From Candidatus Peribacteria bacterium (GTDB lineage Bacteria; Patescibacteriota; Gracilibacteria; Peribacterales; Peribacteraceae): a stretch of 64,000 nt of DNA. The DNA lies in assembly GCA_016866875.1 (NCBI GenBank), contig VGKY01000003.1, forward strand, positions 32,708 to 96,707, written 5' to 3'. Positions 55,462-64,000 of the stretch are shown piece by piece. Position numbers and translations under genes: made by a program. The stretch's first letter is position 1. Each line of letters opens with the position of its first letter. Below the pieces are notes generated by a model. The model did not search any database. It was not told where the DNA came from and was given only the letters and a program-made list of their open reading frames with translations.

Positions 55462-56424
55462 ATGAAATTCTCCAAATTCTTCAAGCGTTGTGTAGAAATC
55501 GGGATCGATGCCGACGTCCGCGGCAAAAAGCAGATCGAGAAAATGCTCAAGAAAGAGCAAAAGCGCCAAGAAAAGCTCGAAGGCGTCGAGAAGGAGCTCG
55601 CAGATCACGAACGCACGTGGAACCCCTACCAGGATTGCCGCATCATCAATGGAACGGACAGCGTGGACGTAAAACGCTTGGCGGTCGGGATAGACATCGA
55701 AACACCGGAAATGCTGCTGATTGACCGTATGCGGGAGAAGGGCGAGAAGGTAGATGCCGTTTTGATCCATCACCCCGAGGGTCGCGCATTGGCAGACCTC
55801 GACAAAGTCATGGATCTGCAGGTGGACGTTCTTGCTTCGCTCGGCGTGCCGGTGAACCACTCCGAAGCACACCTGCGCCCGCGCCAGGATCGCGTCTGGC
55901 GCTCGATCCACGCCGATAACCTCTTCCGCACCGAGCGCGCTGCGGAGCTCCTGAGTATCCCCGCTTTCTGCTGCCACACCATCACGGACAACCTCGTCTG
56001 GCGCTACATTGAGAAGCACATCTGCTCCAAGCAATACGACGATCTCGGAGAGATCCTCAATGCCCTTCTGGAGATTCCCGAATACAAGCACTACGCGCTC
56101 AAGGGCAATCCGCCGATCATCGTGAACGGATCTAAGGGTTCTCGCCCCGGCAAGATCACGGCTACGGAATTCACCGGAGGCACCAATGGCCCCGAGGAAC
56201 AGCTCATCGCACAATCGCATGCCGGTGTCGGTACGATCCTCTCGATGCACGTCACGGATAAAACGCTCGAGGAAGCCAAGAAGCACCATGTGAACATGGT
56301 GCAATGCAGCCACATGGCAAGTGACGCGCTCGGCATCAACCTCATGCTCGACATCCTCGGCAAGGAGGAGAAACATCTCTCGACGCTCGACATGTCGGGC
56401 TTCATCCGTGTGAAGAGAAAATGA
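55462..56424 (+). CDS. NIF3-like metal-binding protein
   Basis: VDAVLIHHPEGRALADLDKVMDLQVDVLASLGVPVNHSEAHLRPRQ; C-terminal HHVNMVQCSHMASDALGINLM. Confidence 0.7.
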   Translation: MKFSKFFKRCVEIGIDADVRGKKQIEKMLKKEQKRQEKLEGVEKELADHERTWNPYQDCRIINGTDSVDVKRLAVGIDIETPEMLLIDRMREKGEKVDAVLIHHPEGRALADLDKVMDLQVDVLASLGVPVNHSEAHLRPRQDRVWRSIHADNLFRTERAAELLSIPAFCCHTITDNLVWRYIEKHICSKQYDDLGEILNALLEIPEYKHYALKGNPPIIVNGSKGSRPGKITATEFTGGTNGPEEQLIAQSHAGVGTILSMHVTDKTLEEAKKHHVNMVQCSHMASDALGINLMLDILGKEEKHLSTLDMSGFIRVKRK

Positions 56425-57155
56425 GAGGGCCCCTCTCCCTCATCAGCACCTCCCTTTCCTATGCACGCACACAGCAAACGCTTGTTGGCGTCACGCTGTG
56501 GTTGCTGCTACTCCCCGGAGTTGTGGTCCAGACGGTTCCCAGATTGATGGAAGAACGTGCAGGAGACGTGCTTTTCCTCACCACCACACAGCAGTCCTCT
56601 TTCATACTCATTACCTTCTTGATCATGCTTGCATGCTCCGTGGTGATGCTCTGGGGAGGTGCATGCGTTATCGTCATCGGGCGCAAGTTGGTGCGCTCGC
56701 GCGCAGGGAGAAAGCGCTCTTCCGTGCGAAGTGTGATGGGCGAAGCGCGCACGTACATCATCCCTCTCATCCTCACGGGAATCCTGCGTGCCTGTATGAC
56801 CCTCCTGTGGAGCCTGCTCCTCGTCATCCCCGGCATCATCTATGCCGTACGTACATCGATGTACTCCATCATCGTCATCACCGAAGGCATCTCCTACCGC
56901 GCCTCGCTACGGAGGAGCAAGGAGATCGTATCCGGTGCCACGTGGGCCGTGCTCTGGCGCACGGTAGCGATCTTTGCCGTGCTCTTCTTGCCCATACATA
57001 TTCTCTCCATCTTCTTTGAAGCCATGACGAAATCGTCTGTGAGCATTGGGCTGCCGCTGATGACGGATGTGATCATCGCATCCCTCTTCGCCCCCATGAC
57101 GGCTCTCTCGACCTTCGCAATGATGGTGATGTTCGATGACCTCAAGAGGAGATAG
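56421..57155 (+). CDS. Multi-TM membrane protein
   Basis: Four or more hydrophobic segments; overlaps the NIF3-like stop (ATGA). Confidence 0.65.
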   Translation: MRGPLSLISTSLSYARTQQTLVGVTLWLLLLPGVVVQTVPRLMEERAGDVLFLTTTQQSSFILITFLIMLACSVVMLWGGACVIVIGRKLVRSRAGRKRSSVRSVMGEARTYIIPLILTGILRACMTLLWSLLLVIPGIIYAVRTSMYSIIVITEGISYRASLRRSKEIVSGATWAVLWRTVAIFAVLFLPIHILSIFFEAMTKSSVSIGLPLMTDVIIASLFAPMTALSTFAMMVMFDDLKRR

Positions 57156-57205
57156 CGCGCCGATCTCACGCTGAAAAACCCAACGGGCCATCATGATGGA
57201 AAAAC

Positions 57206-57553
57206 CTATGCACCCCGGACAGCTTTCACGACAGCGGCAAAGGCCTGCGGCTCGTGAATCGCAAGCTCCGAGAGAGCCTTGCGATCGAGGGCGATCTTCT
57301 TGGTTTGCAGCCCTTTGATGAACGGCGCATACCCCATACCGTACTCTGCAAGCGCGGCATTGAGACGGACGATCCAGAGCTGACGGAACGTCCTCTTCTT
57401 GGCCTTACGATCGCGATACGCATAGCGTCCGGCCTTGAGCACTGCCTCATTGGCCTTCACGAAGGTCTTGCTGCGCATGCCGCGGTACCCTTTCGCAAGC
57501 TTGCGGATTTTCTTGTGACGCCGGTGACGGACGATGCCTCGCTTGACTCTCAT
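57206..57553 (-). CDS. rplT: 50S ribosomal protein L20
   Basis: [68 protein letters not shown]. Confidence 0.98.
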   Translation of the reverse strand: MRVKRGIVRHRRHKKIRKLAKGYRGMRSKTFVKANEAVLKAGRYAYRDRKAKKRTFRQLWIVRLNAALAEYGMGYAPFIKGLQTKKIALDRKALSELAIHEPQAFAAVVKAVRGA

Positions 57554-57617
57554 GATGGAAAAGAAATGGCTGGGAGTGAAGTCATGGGGAACCGCGTCAC
57601 ACCACGACGCACAGAGA

Positions 57618-57812
57618 TTAGAGGTACGGAAGGAGGCCCCTCAGCCGAGTTGCCTCGGTCGAGGAGACGACGAGCGTGCGCTTCATACGCTTCTGACGCT
57701 TGTTCTTCTGCATAAGCAAATGGTTGCGACTATGCCTCTTGAGGGCAAATTTTCCGCTTCCGGTGCGCCGAACGCGCTTCTTGCTGCCGCTATGGGATCG
57801 AATCTTGGGCAT
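57618..57812 (-). CDS. rpmI: 50S ribosomal protein L35
   Basis: [43 protein letters not shown]. Confidence 0.96.
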   Translation of the reverse strand: MPKIRSHSGSKKRVRRTGSGKFALKRHSRNHLLMQKNKRQKRMKRTLVVSSTEATRLRGLLPYL

Positions 57813-57867
57813 AGGTACCGGCGCATCCTAATGAAGAACTGGGTGAATGCAAAGGATAAAGGGATAA

Positions 57868-57975
57868 AAGTTTGCAGGATTTGCGGGATTGCAGGGGCTG
57901 CAAAGTCCCCTTTCAATGCATCGTTCAACAGCGAAACTTCGCAACCCTCGCAAACTCCGCAACCTTCTCAACCTC
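57868..57975 (-). promoter_or_regulatory. Candidate structured rpmI-rplT leader (9-nt periodic inverted repeats)
   Basis: CTTCGCAAC-CCTCGCAAA-CTCCGCAAC-CTTCTCAAC against TTTGCAGGA-TTTGCGGGA-TTGCAGGGG on the plus strand; arms can pair in the transcript. Confidence 0.5.
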
Positions 57976-58562
57976 TACTTCCTGGCCCGAAGAACAACCA
58001 CAAAGTTGTTACCCTGCATACGCATCTCCTGCTCCACTTCTGCATCCTCCTGCAGGGCGGCGACAACGCCCTTCAGTTTGTCTACGGCGAAGGATTTGTT
58101 GCCAAGCTCGCGCCCTCTCAGGCGAACGACGAACTTCACCAGATGGCGCTCTGTAAGGAATTCCTTCGCGCGATCCACGAGACGGTCGAGATCATGCTGA
58201 TCCGTGCGAAAACCAAACCGTAGCATTTTGACTTCCGTCTGCTTGCTGCCACTCTTCTGCTTACGCTCCTTCTTCTGCTGTTGGTAGAGATATTGGCCGA
58301 TGTCCCCGATCTTCACGACGGGCGGGTTGACCTTACCGGCAATCTCGATGAGATCGAGCTCTGCTTCACGAGCCTGCGCGATGGCCTCAGCCAGAGAAAC
58401 CTTGCGCGAACCTTCGTCGGTCACGAGGAGCACCTCTGCAGTAGCAATCTGCTCATTGGTGCGCGGCCTGCGAGCATCGCGCGAGGAATGATGCGATCCG
58501 ATGTACTGTCTGCGTTTCTGCATGGACACGGGCATCGTGAAGGGGCGCGACGAGAACGTCAA
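57975..58562 (-). CDS. infC: Translation initiation factor IF-3
   Basis: RTNEQIATAEVLLVTDEGSRKVSLAEAIAQAREAELDLIEIAGKVNPPVVKIGDIGQYLYQQQKKER. Confidence 0.97.
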   Translation of the reverse strand: MTFSSRPFTMPVSMQKRRQYIGSHHSSRDARRPRTNEQIATAEVLLVTDEGSRKVSLAEAIAQAREAELDLIEIAGKVNPPVVKIGDIGQYLYQQQKKERKQKSGSKQTEVKMLRFGFRTDQHDLDRLVDRAKEFLTERHLVKFVVRLRGRELGNKSFAVDKLKGVVAALQEDAEVEQEMRMQGNNFVVVLRARK

Positions 58563-58575
58563 TCACCCCCCGAAC

Positions 58576-59442
58576 TTATTGTCGTGTGTATAGGCCCAGC
58601 TCAACGCTCGCCTTGTACCATCCGGGCGCACCGCCGGCATCGAGCGTCAGTGCGTCGATCTGCATCATCTGCATCGGCCAGATCTTCGACGAGCGCAGCG
58701 TCTGGGCCATGGCCGGCGACACGGCCCGGCGCATCGTCGGCAGTGCGGACGTGCGCAGGATGTCGCGGAGAGACCGCTCGAAGCTCTGAGAAGAGAACGA
58801 GCGCAGCAACTGTGCATCCGCAGATCGCGGCTCTTCTATGTACGACAGGAGATCGGCATTGAGGTACTGCTCAAGGGCGACGATCGCCGTAGGACTCTCC
58901 ATCTCCGTGAGCCGAAGCAACTGCAACCGCTCGCTGTCTGTGAGCGCATCGGCGATAGACAGTGATCCGCAGAGCTGGATGAAAGCAATGAGCGCATCGA
59001 GCCCCTCTTCATGGATGCCAAGCGTCGTGCGCACCGGAGTGCGACGCAGTCCGCCTCCTGCATCCTCGACATTGCCAAAGGTCACCGGGGAAAAGGAGGA
59101 CAGCCTTGCTGAGGCCCGTAAGGACCGGAAGAGCACATCCAGTGCGGACACCGTCTTGTCGAGATCGGGCTCCGTAGGCAGGGCGTAGACGCGCATGCGC
59201 TCCTCGGGAGAACCTATGCGCAGGGCATCGGAAAGTTCCGCAAGTTCTCGCTGCTCGGCAAGCACGCGCGCACGTCGCTCAAGCTGAGGGATCTCCGTGA
59301 CGAGCGGCAAGGCATCCGCACGCACGCTGCGCACGGCAACCGCGTGCTCGCGCAGGAGCGTTCCCGCGAGAAACAGCAGACATCCAGACACTGCCCAGAG
59401 CGCTACCGTGATGAAGGGCCTGCGATTGCGCATGTCGTTCAT
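58576..59442 (-). CDS. PilO-like membrane-anchored protein (tentative)
   Basis: N-terminal TM, coiled coil, VSALDVLFRSLRASARLSSFSP, LDALIAFIQLCGSL. Confidence 0.45.
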   Translation of the reverse strand: MNDMRNRRPFITVALWAVSGCLLFLAGTLLREHAVAVRSVRADALPLVTEIPQLERRARVLAEQRELAELSDALRIGSPEERMRVYALPTEPDLDKTVSALDVLFRSLRASARLSSFSPVTFGNVEDAGGGLRRTPVRTTLGIHEEGLDALIAFIQLCGSLSIADALTDSERLQLLRLTEMESPTAIVALEQYLNADLLSYIEEPRSADAQLLRSFSSQSFERSLRDILRTSALPTMRRAVSPAMAQTLRSSKIWPMQMMQIDALTLDAGGAPGWYKASVELGLYTRQ

Positions 59443-60029
59443 CGGAAATGCAGGGTGATGGTAAAGGGTGAGTGCGGACCGATACGGGGATCTTGCAGCC
59501 GCGTGAATGCCGGCGGCGTCACGCGCACGACGCGCTCATCGGTGCGCAGTGCTTCCAGAAACTGTGCGAGAACGGTCATGCTACTTAAGCCCACACCCGA
59601 TACATCTCCGCTGATCGCTGCTTCCCCATCGCCGTACGTCATGGACGTGATGACGATGGCGCCGCCATGATCGGGAGTTGCCGCATGAGCGGTGGCCCGC
59701 ACGGAACGGAGAAAATCCATGGGATGGATCTCTCCGATCTTGGCATCGACAAGGGAACGATAGGGGGTGCCGCTCAGGGGAAGGACATCCTCATTGCGAC
59801 GGCCTTCAAGCGCGGTGACTTCGCCCCGCAGGACCTCGGCCTGAGATTGCAACGATGGGATGTCACGCATTTCCCCCTGCACTTCGACGGCCGTGAGCAT
59901 GGGCAGTACGAGGATGCGCGAGATAATGAGCGCTCCGGAGAAGACTGCAGAGAAGAGTGCCAGCGGTTTCCCGTAGCGATACAGAATTCCGTGGATGATC
60001 GTGCCGGCGTCTGCGCGCGAGAGAGCCAT
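59439..60029 (-). CDS. PilO-like membrane-anchored protein (tentative), overlaps next gene by ATGA
   Basis: N-terminal TM + coiled coil + [23 protein letters not shown]. Confidence 0.45.
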   Translation of the reverse strand: MALSRADAGTIIHGILYRYGKPLALFSAVFSGALIISRILVLPMLTAVEVQGEMRDIPSLQSQAEVLRGEVTALEGRRNEDVLPLSGTPYRSLVDAKIGEIHPMDFLRSVRATAHAATPDHGGAIVITSMTYGDGEAAISGDVSGVGLSSMTVLAQFLEALRTDERVVRVTPPAFTRLQDPRIGPHSPFTITLHFR

Positions 60030-60197
60030 GCGGGTTTCCCATCATTATACCAAAAAACCGACGTCTTTGCGATGCCTACATGGCAGCGCGTATGGGGTTT
60101 GTTGGGCGGAACCCAAAGCCCAATCAACACAAGGGCTTGCCCAGTTCTCTCATCTCAAGAAAACCTGTATATTGTCGATATTCCTTCCCCCTTCCCC

Positions 60198-61281
60198 GTG
60201 GAAGAGCTCCTCAGAAAACTCCGGGAACTCCAGTCAGCCCTGCACACGGGAAAGGACTCTCTTTGAGGGCAAAGGAATTCCCAAGCGCATCGCAGAGCTC
60301 ACCGCTCGCACGGAGGACTCTACGGTGTGGAACGACCAGCGTGAGGCCAACCGCCTCTTTGGCGAGCTCAAGACGCTGCGCAAACTGTGGGACCCCATTA
60401 CGCATCTGGAGACGGAGCTACATGATCTCCTGGAGCTGACAGAACACGCCTCCCCCATAGACCTCATGGATCTCGAGAGAGAGGCCGCAAAATTGGAAGG
60501 GCAATGGAAGCAGCTCGAGTCGCAGCTCTACCTTTCCGGGGAATTCGATGCGGGTCACTGCTACCTCACGATCTCCGGAGGCGCCGGCGGTACGGAGGCC
60601 CAGGACTGGGCGGCGATGCTCCTGAGGATGTACCTGCGCTACTGCGAGAGAAACGGATGGAAGACGGAGCTCGTCGACAGGACCGACGGTCAGGAAGCTG
60701 GTATCAAGTCCGCCTCGGTCTACGTGGAAGGACCCATGGCCTACGGGTATCTCAAATGTGAGCGCGGAGCGCATCGCCTCGTGCGTCTCTCGCCGTTCAA
60801 CGCGAAAAACCTTCGCCAGACAAGCTTCGCACTCGTCGAGGTGCTCCCCGAAATCGCGGAGGCTGAAGTGGCGATCAGCGCGAGCGAACTCAAGATCGAC
60901 ACATTCCGAAGCGGCGGTGCGGGCGGGCAGAACGTGAACAAGGTGGAGACTGCCGTGCGCATCACGCACCTACCGACGGGGCTCGTGGTTGCATGCCAGA
61001 GCGAACGTTCGCAACTGCAAAACCGCAACCGCGCGATGGCGATGCTGCGGGCCAAACTCCTCGAAAAGAAGCACGCCGAAGATGCGGCAACCAAGAATGA
61101 GCTCAAGGGCGCTACGCAGAGCGCGGACTTCGGGCAGCAGATCAGAAGCTACGTGCTGCACCCCTATCAGATGGTGAAAGACCTACGGACGGAGGTGGAA
61201 ACAAGCAATACACAGGCAGTGCTCGACGGAGATCTGCAGGAGTTTATCGATGCCGAGCTTAAGCGCCTTGCAAAGACGTAG
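60198..61281 (+). CDS. prfB: Peptide chain release factor 2, programmed +1 frameshift at CTT TGA
   Basis: GTG 60198 frame [25 protein letters not shown](60264) joins +1 frame [27 protein letters not shown] and GGQ motifs present. Confidence 0.93.
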
Positions 61282-61325
61282 CCCACAAAGCACTCAAGGT
61301 GTGCTTCACATGTGTACTTGCGACC

Positions 61326-61361
61326 GAAAAAAACGGGGCCCCTTACAGCAACCCCGTTTTA
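61326..61361 (-). terminator. Rho-independent terminator of the histone-fold gene
   Basis: AAAACGGGG/CCCCGTTTT stem, T-run on minus strand. Confidence 0.85.
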
Positions 61362-61379
61362 AAGAACCATTGCAGATGC

Positions 61380-61550
61380 TTACAGATCACACGGGCGAAC
61401 CGTCTTGCGACCGTTGTCACCGGCGCGCTTGACTGCGGCCTCGAGAGCGTCCTCGAGGAACGCGCTTGCGGACTCCGCGAGGTCACCGGCGGCCATCATG
61501 TTGTGCTTCTTGATGAGCTCTTTGATCTTCGAAGCGACGACGTAGGACAT
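61380..61550 (-). CDS. Bacterial histone-fold protein (56 aa), absent from ORF track
   Basis: MSYVVASKIKELIKKHNMMAAGDLAESASAFLEDALEAAVKRAGDNGRKTVRPCDL; C-term AVKRAGDNGRKTVRPCDL resembles archaeal histone AIKLARHAGRKTIKAEDI. Confidence 0.82.
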   Translation of the reverse strand: MSYVVASKIKELIKKHNMMAAGDLAESASAFLEDALEAAVKRAGDNGRKTVRPCDL

Positions 61551-61581
61551 GGGGATAAAGGGGAAGGAAGTAGACGGGCAG

Positions 61582-61609
61582 ATAGTACCAGCGCAAATCG
61601 CCCCTGCAA
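61582..61609 (-). promoter_or_regulatory. Sigma70-like promoter of the histone-fold gene
   Basis: Minus strand TTGCAG - 16 nt - TACTAT. Confidence 0.6.
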
Positions 61610-61778
61610 GCGAATAATTGCCGTCAAATGGTGAATTTGTCTTATCAAAAGCAATTGACGAAATAGACTTTTTGCAAGGAATTATGCTGCAAAACGCCGA
61701 TCCGCCCTATTGTCCACTAAAATCTTCTGGCGGTGTGCGCTGGAAAAAATACGAACCGATTTCGCCCAAAATTTGTAG

Positions 61779-62003
61779 GGCGGGCGGCATTCCTCCCAGG
61801 CCCTCCTTCCGCCCGCCCGCAGAAGTGACCCTTTCGGATTGGACGATTTCAGGTTTTTCGTTCCGCTTTTAGCGGAGAACTCTAGGCTTCGCCCAGTTTG
61901 GCGGCAAATTCTTTTCTTTAACGTTTCGGCGTATGCGATATCCAGCACCAGTAAAATGTGCCCCGCGGAGTGAAACGAAGTGGGGCCTACTGGTGCTGGA
62001 TAT
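61779..62003. repeat. Hairpin-rich non-coding region
   Basis: GGGCGGGCGG...CCGCCCGCCC; TCCGCTTTTAGCGGA; ATATCCAGCACCAGTA (61938) / TACTGGTGCTGGATAT (61988). Confidence 0.75.
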
Positions 62004-62221
62004 GGGAGAGGAGGTGGTGCATCCACTTGCCCTCCGTAGCTTCTTGACGGCTATAGCACGGAGTGCGACGGCTGTTAGCGAAGGAGGGTTGAATCCTTGC
62101 GCCACCGACGAACCGCATACGCCGTGTTGTATGACCGTTCCGTTTATTGGTTGGGGGGAAAACACTCAAAACAACAAGAACACACATGGATTGGTTGCTG
62201 ATTATTGCGTATCATTGAGAC

Positions 62222-62851
62222 ATGCAAGAAAAAGACCATTTGCACCAGCTGCATGCATTTTCTGCCAATGAAGCTGCATTTCAGCATTCCTTTGGTACCT
62301 GGAGGCAGAAAGTATTTCTGCCATTACTCAAAATTTTGGATAGAGCCAATGTCAGCCCAGACGCACTTTCGTTGCTGGGGATACTGGTGATGTTTTTACT
62401 GCCTCTCGGTTTTTTGTATTCACCGGTATTCCTCATATTGGCATATGTGCTTCACTTATTCTTAGATGGAATAGATGGAGCATTGGCTCGTCACAAGGGG
62501 ATTGCTTCTCAGCGGGGAGCATACTTGGACGTTGTCGTTGATCATGCGTCATTGGTAGCCACAGTACTGACATTGCAGTGGTTTGGATTGGGGGGGAGCT
62601 TCTGGTTGCTGCTCTATAGCATTTGCTACCTCATCTTGGTTGTACATTTTGTGCTGATGAATGCACGAGGCAACCCACCTACTTTCCCTGTCATTCGTAC
62701 AAAATATCCGCTGTTTTTGCTGACAGTACTGATTGGTTTTGGATTGATACAGACAGTATGGCTTGAATGGTTTTTGATGGTTTTTGCGCTCTACTACGCA
62801 GCAATGGTTGTTATTTATCTTGTTCTTTTTCGATGGAGTCTCCCCTCATGA
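62222..62851 (+). CDS. CDP-alcohol phosphatidyltransferase family
   Basis: DGIDGALARHKGIASQRGAYLDVVVD signature; multi-TM. Confidence 0.88.
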   Translation: MQEKDHLHQLHAFSANEAAFQHSFGTWRQKVFLPLLKILDRANVSPDALSLLGILVMFLLPLGFLYSPVFLILAYVLHLFLDGIDGALARHKGIASQRGAYLDVVVDHASLVATVLTLQWFGLGGSFWLLLYSICYLILVVHFVLMNARGNPPTFPVIRTKYPLFLLTVLIGFGLIQTVWLEWFLMVFALYYAAMVVIYLVLFRWSLPS

Positions 62852-63351
62852 TAGTACTGGCTGATGCGATTCTGACGTATGTTCCTGCGTACTTTGGCAA
62901 CATGATGCCCCCTATTGCCGGTGCACTTAAATTGCCGCTTGGGTATGCCATCGCGCCTACAAAGTTGGGGAGAAATAAGACATACAGAGGCATATATTCT
63001 GGAGTGATAGGAGGAGTATTGGGCAGCTGGTTGTTATGGTCATTGCAATGGGGGTGGTATGGAACACAGTCTTTATCGCTATCCATCATTGCCGGAGGAC
63101 TGATGGGATTTGGCGCATTAGCAGGAGATGCCGTGAAATCAGGGTTCAAGCGATGGAAAAACATTCCATCGGGAAAACCGTTTGTGCCATTCGATCAATT
63201 GGATTTCATCTTAGGGGGTAGCCTCTTTGCGTATATCGTGATGCCAATACCTTGGGAAATATTGCTGACCGCACTGATTATTACACCCCTCTTACATCTG
63301 CTTGTGAATATTCTGGCATACCATTTAAAGCTAAAGAGTGTATGGTGGTGA
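62848..63351 (+). CDS. CDP-archaeol synthase-like (CarS/DUF46)
   Basis: PAYFGNMMPPIAG, GFGALAGDAVKSGFKRWKNIPSGKPFVPFDQLDFILGGSLFA. Confidence 0.82.
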   Translation: MIVLADAILTYVPAYFGNMMPPIAGALKLPLGYAIAPTKLGRNKTYRGIYSGVIGGVLGSWLLWSLQWGWYGTQSLSLSIIAGGLMGFGALAGDAVKSGFKRWKNIPSGKPFVPFDQLDFILGGSLFAYIVMPIPWEILLTALIITPLLHLLVNILAYHLKLKSVWW

Positions 63352-64000
63352 GATCGCGTTGAGCCGTCGGTTCAATCTCGAACACTTTGTGCTGGTATGC
63401 ATACCGATGCCACTCCCGCTTCATGCAAAATTCACTGAATGTCGTCCACCCTGTGTAGAGCAGGTGTCTCAATGAAAAACACTGTGAAGGAACATGAACC
63501 GAATCAATCGTCTTATTCGTAATAAGTGCCTGAAATGCCTCTGTGCGATTTGGCTGTGGTTTGGATGTTGGAATATCAATGTAGAAACCAAGATCTCGCG
63601 GATGATGAGCATCTGATCCGATTGCATAAAATGCATGCTCTCCATTTTTCACAAGTGACTGTGAAAGTCGTACGCTTTCGCACAGCTTCTTTTCAACATT
63701 GTGCAGCCATGTCCAAGGCATGTACTCGAAAAATTTTTCCAGTAGAAGATAGCATCCATTTTGCATTTCAAAGGCTGGTACCTGTCTCAAAAATTCCAGC
63801 ATTTTCTCTTCGCTGGGGAATAGTTTCTTGAGCGGATTGCCGGTGAGAAACGGATGAGGAACGAACCATTGCAGATCGGAGTCCCGCAGGTATGCAAGCA
63901 TTTCCGATACATTCATAGCGAATGGTTTGAGTAGCATAGGATGATCGTCGTACCAGTCGTGTTCTGCGAATGCGATTATCTCAATGCCCTTTCCTTCATT
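63281..64000 (-). CDS. PHP-domain metal-dependent phosphoesterase-like, partial (runs off window end)
   Basis: GKGIEIIAFAEHDWYDDHPMLLKPF..., FYAIGSDAHHPRDLG; frame open to window edge. Confidence 0.65.
   Translation of the reverse strand, partial: NEGKGIEIIAFAEHDWYDDHPMLLKPFAMNVSEMLAYLRDSDLQWFVPHPFLTGNPLKKLFPSEEKMLEFLRQVPAFEMQNGCYLLLEKFFEYMPWTWLHNVEKKLCESVRLSQSLVKNGEHAFYAIGSDAHHPRDLGFYIDIPTSKPQPNRTEAFQALITNKTIDSVHVPSQCFSLRHLLYTGWTTFSEFCMKREWHRYAYQHKVFEIEPTAQRDLTTIHSLALNGMPEYSQADVRGV

Noticed and set aside
62080-62110. tRNA/tmRNA-like T-arm (gggttgaatcc) in the hairpin-rich region
   Set aside because: Loop reads TTGAATC rather than TTCRANY and no acceptor or anticodon stems could be built.
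1-64000. CRISPR array or cas genes
   Set aside because: No regularly spaced 20-40-nt direct repeats with unique spacers and no Cas-like proteins; heptad tracts lack spacers.
1-64000. UGA recoding (Gracilibacteria-type code 25)
   Set aside because: Conserved genes end at UGA where expected and prfB retains a UGA frameshift site.

Overview
The window looks like one contiguous bacterial chromosome segment, about 55% GC and densely coded on both strands. Gene style (short intergenic regions, reduced domains, RF2 with a UGA frameshift site and ordinary UGA stops, so genetic code 11) suggests a CPR/Patescibacteria genome, possibly Peribacteria/Peregrinibacteria-like; that placement is inference. 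Recognisable housekeeping genes include uvrC, rplY, rlmD, rlmH, secD, folB/folK/folE, folA/thyA, glnA-amt, nth, def, gatB, efp, guaA, wecB, gpmA, trmD, a 2-oxoacid oxidoreductase-flavodoxin-ADP-forming acyl-CoA synthetase block, infC-rpmI-rplT, prfB and one tRNA-Glu(CTC). The most interesting items are: (1) a 56-aa histone-fold protein gene, absent from the supplied ORF track, with its own promoter and terminator; (2) roughly 25 independent heptanucleotide-period (7-nt) tandem microrepeats in gene boundaries and in-frame inside enzymes (GuaA, KorA, Wzy-like, WecB, TrmD, PRMT-like); (3) UvrC with a GNAT-like domain inserted in its RNase H-like nuclease domain and no C-terminal HhH; (4) SecD with an embedded PpiC/parvulin domain, next to a SecD-P1-like lipoprotein; (5) a PRMT-like arginine methyltransferase with double-E and THW loops; (6) a CDP-alcohol phosphatidyltransferase plus CarS (CDP-archaeol synthase)-like pair; (7) three covarying 30-32-nt perfect palindromes and a two-copy ~185-bp structured repeat with compensatory stem changes; (8) an inserted FHA-like gene flanked by a truncated copy of the acyl-CoA synthetase 5' end. 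All homology calls are motif recognition by eye; no database search was run.
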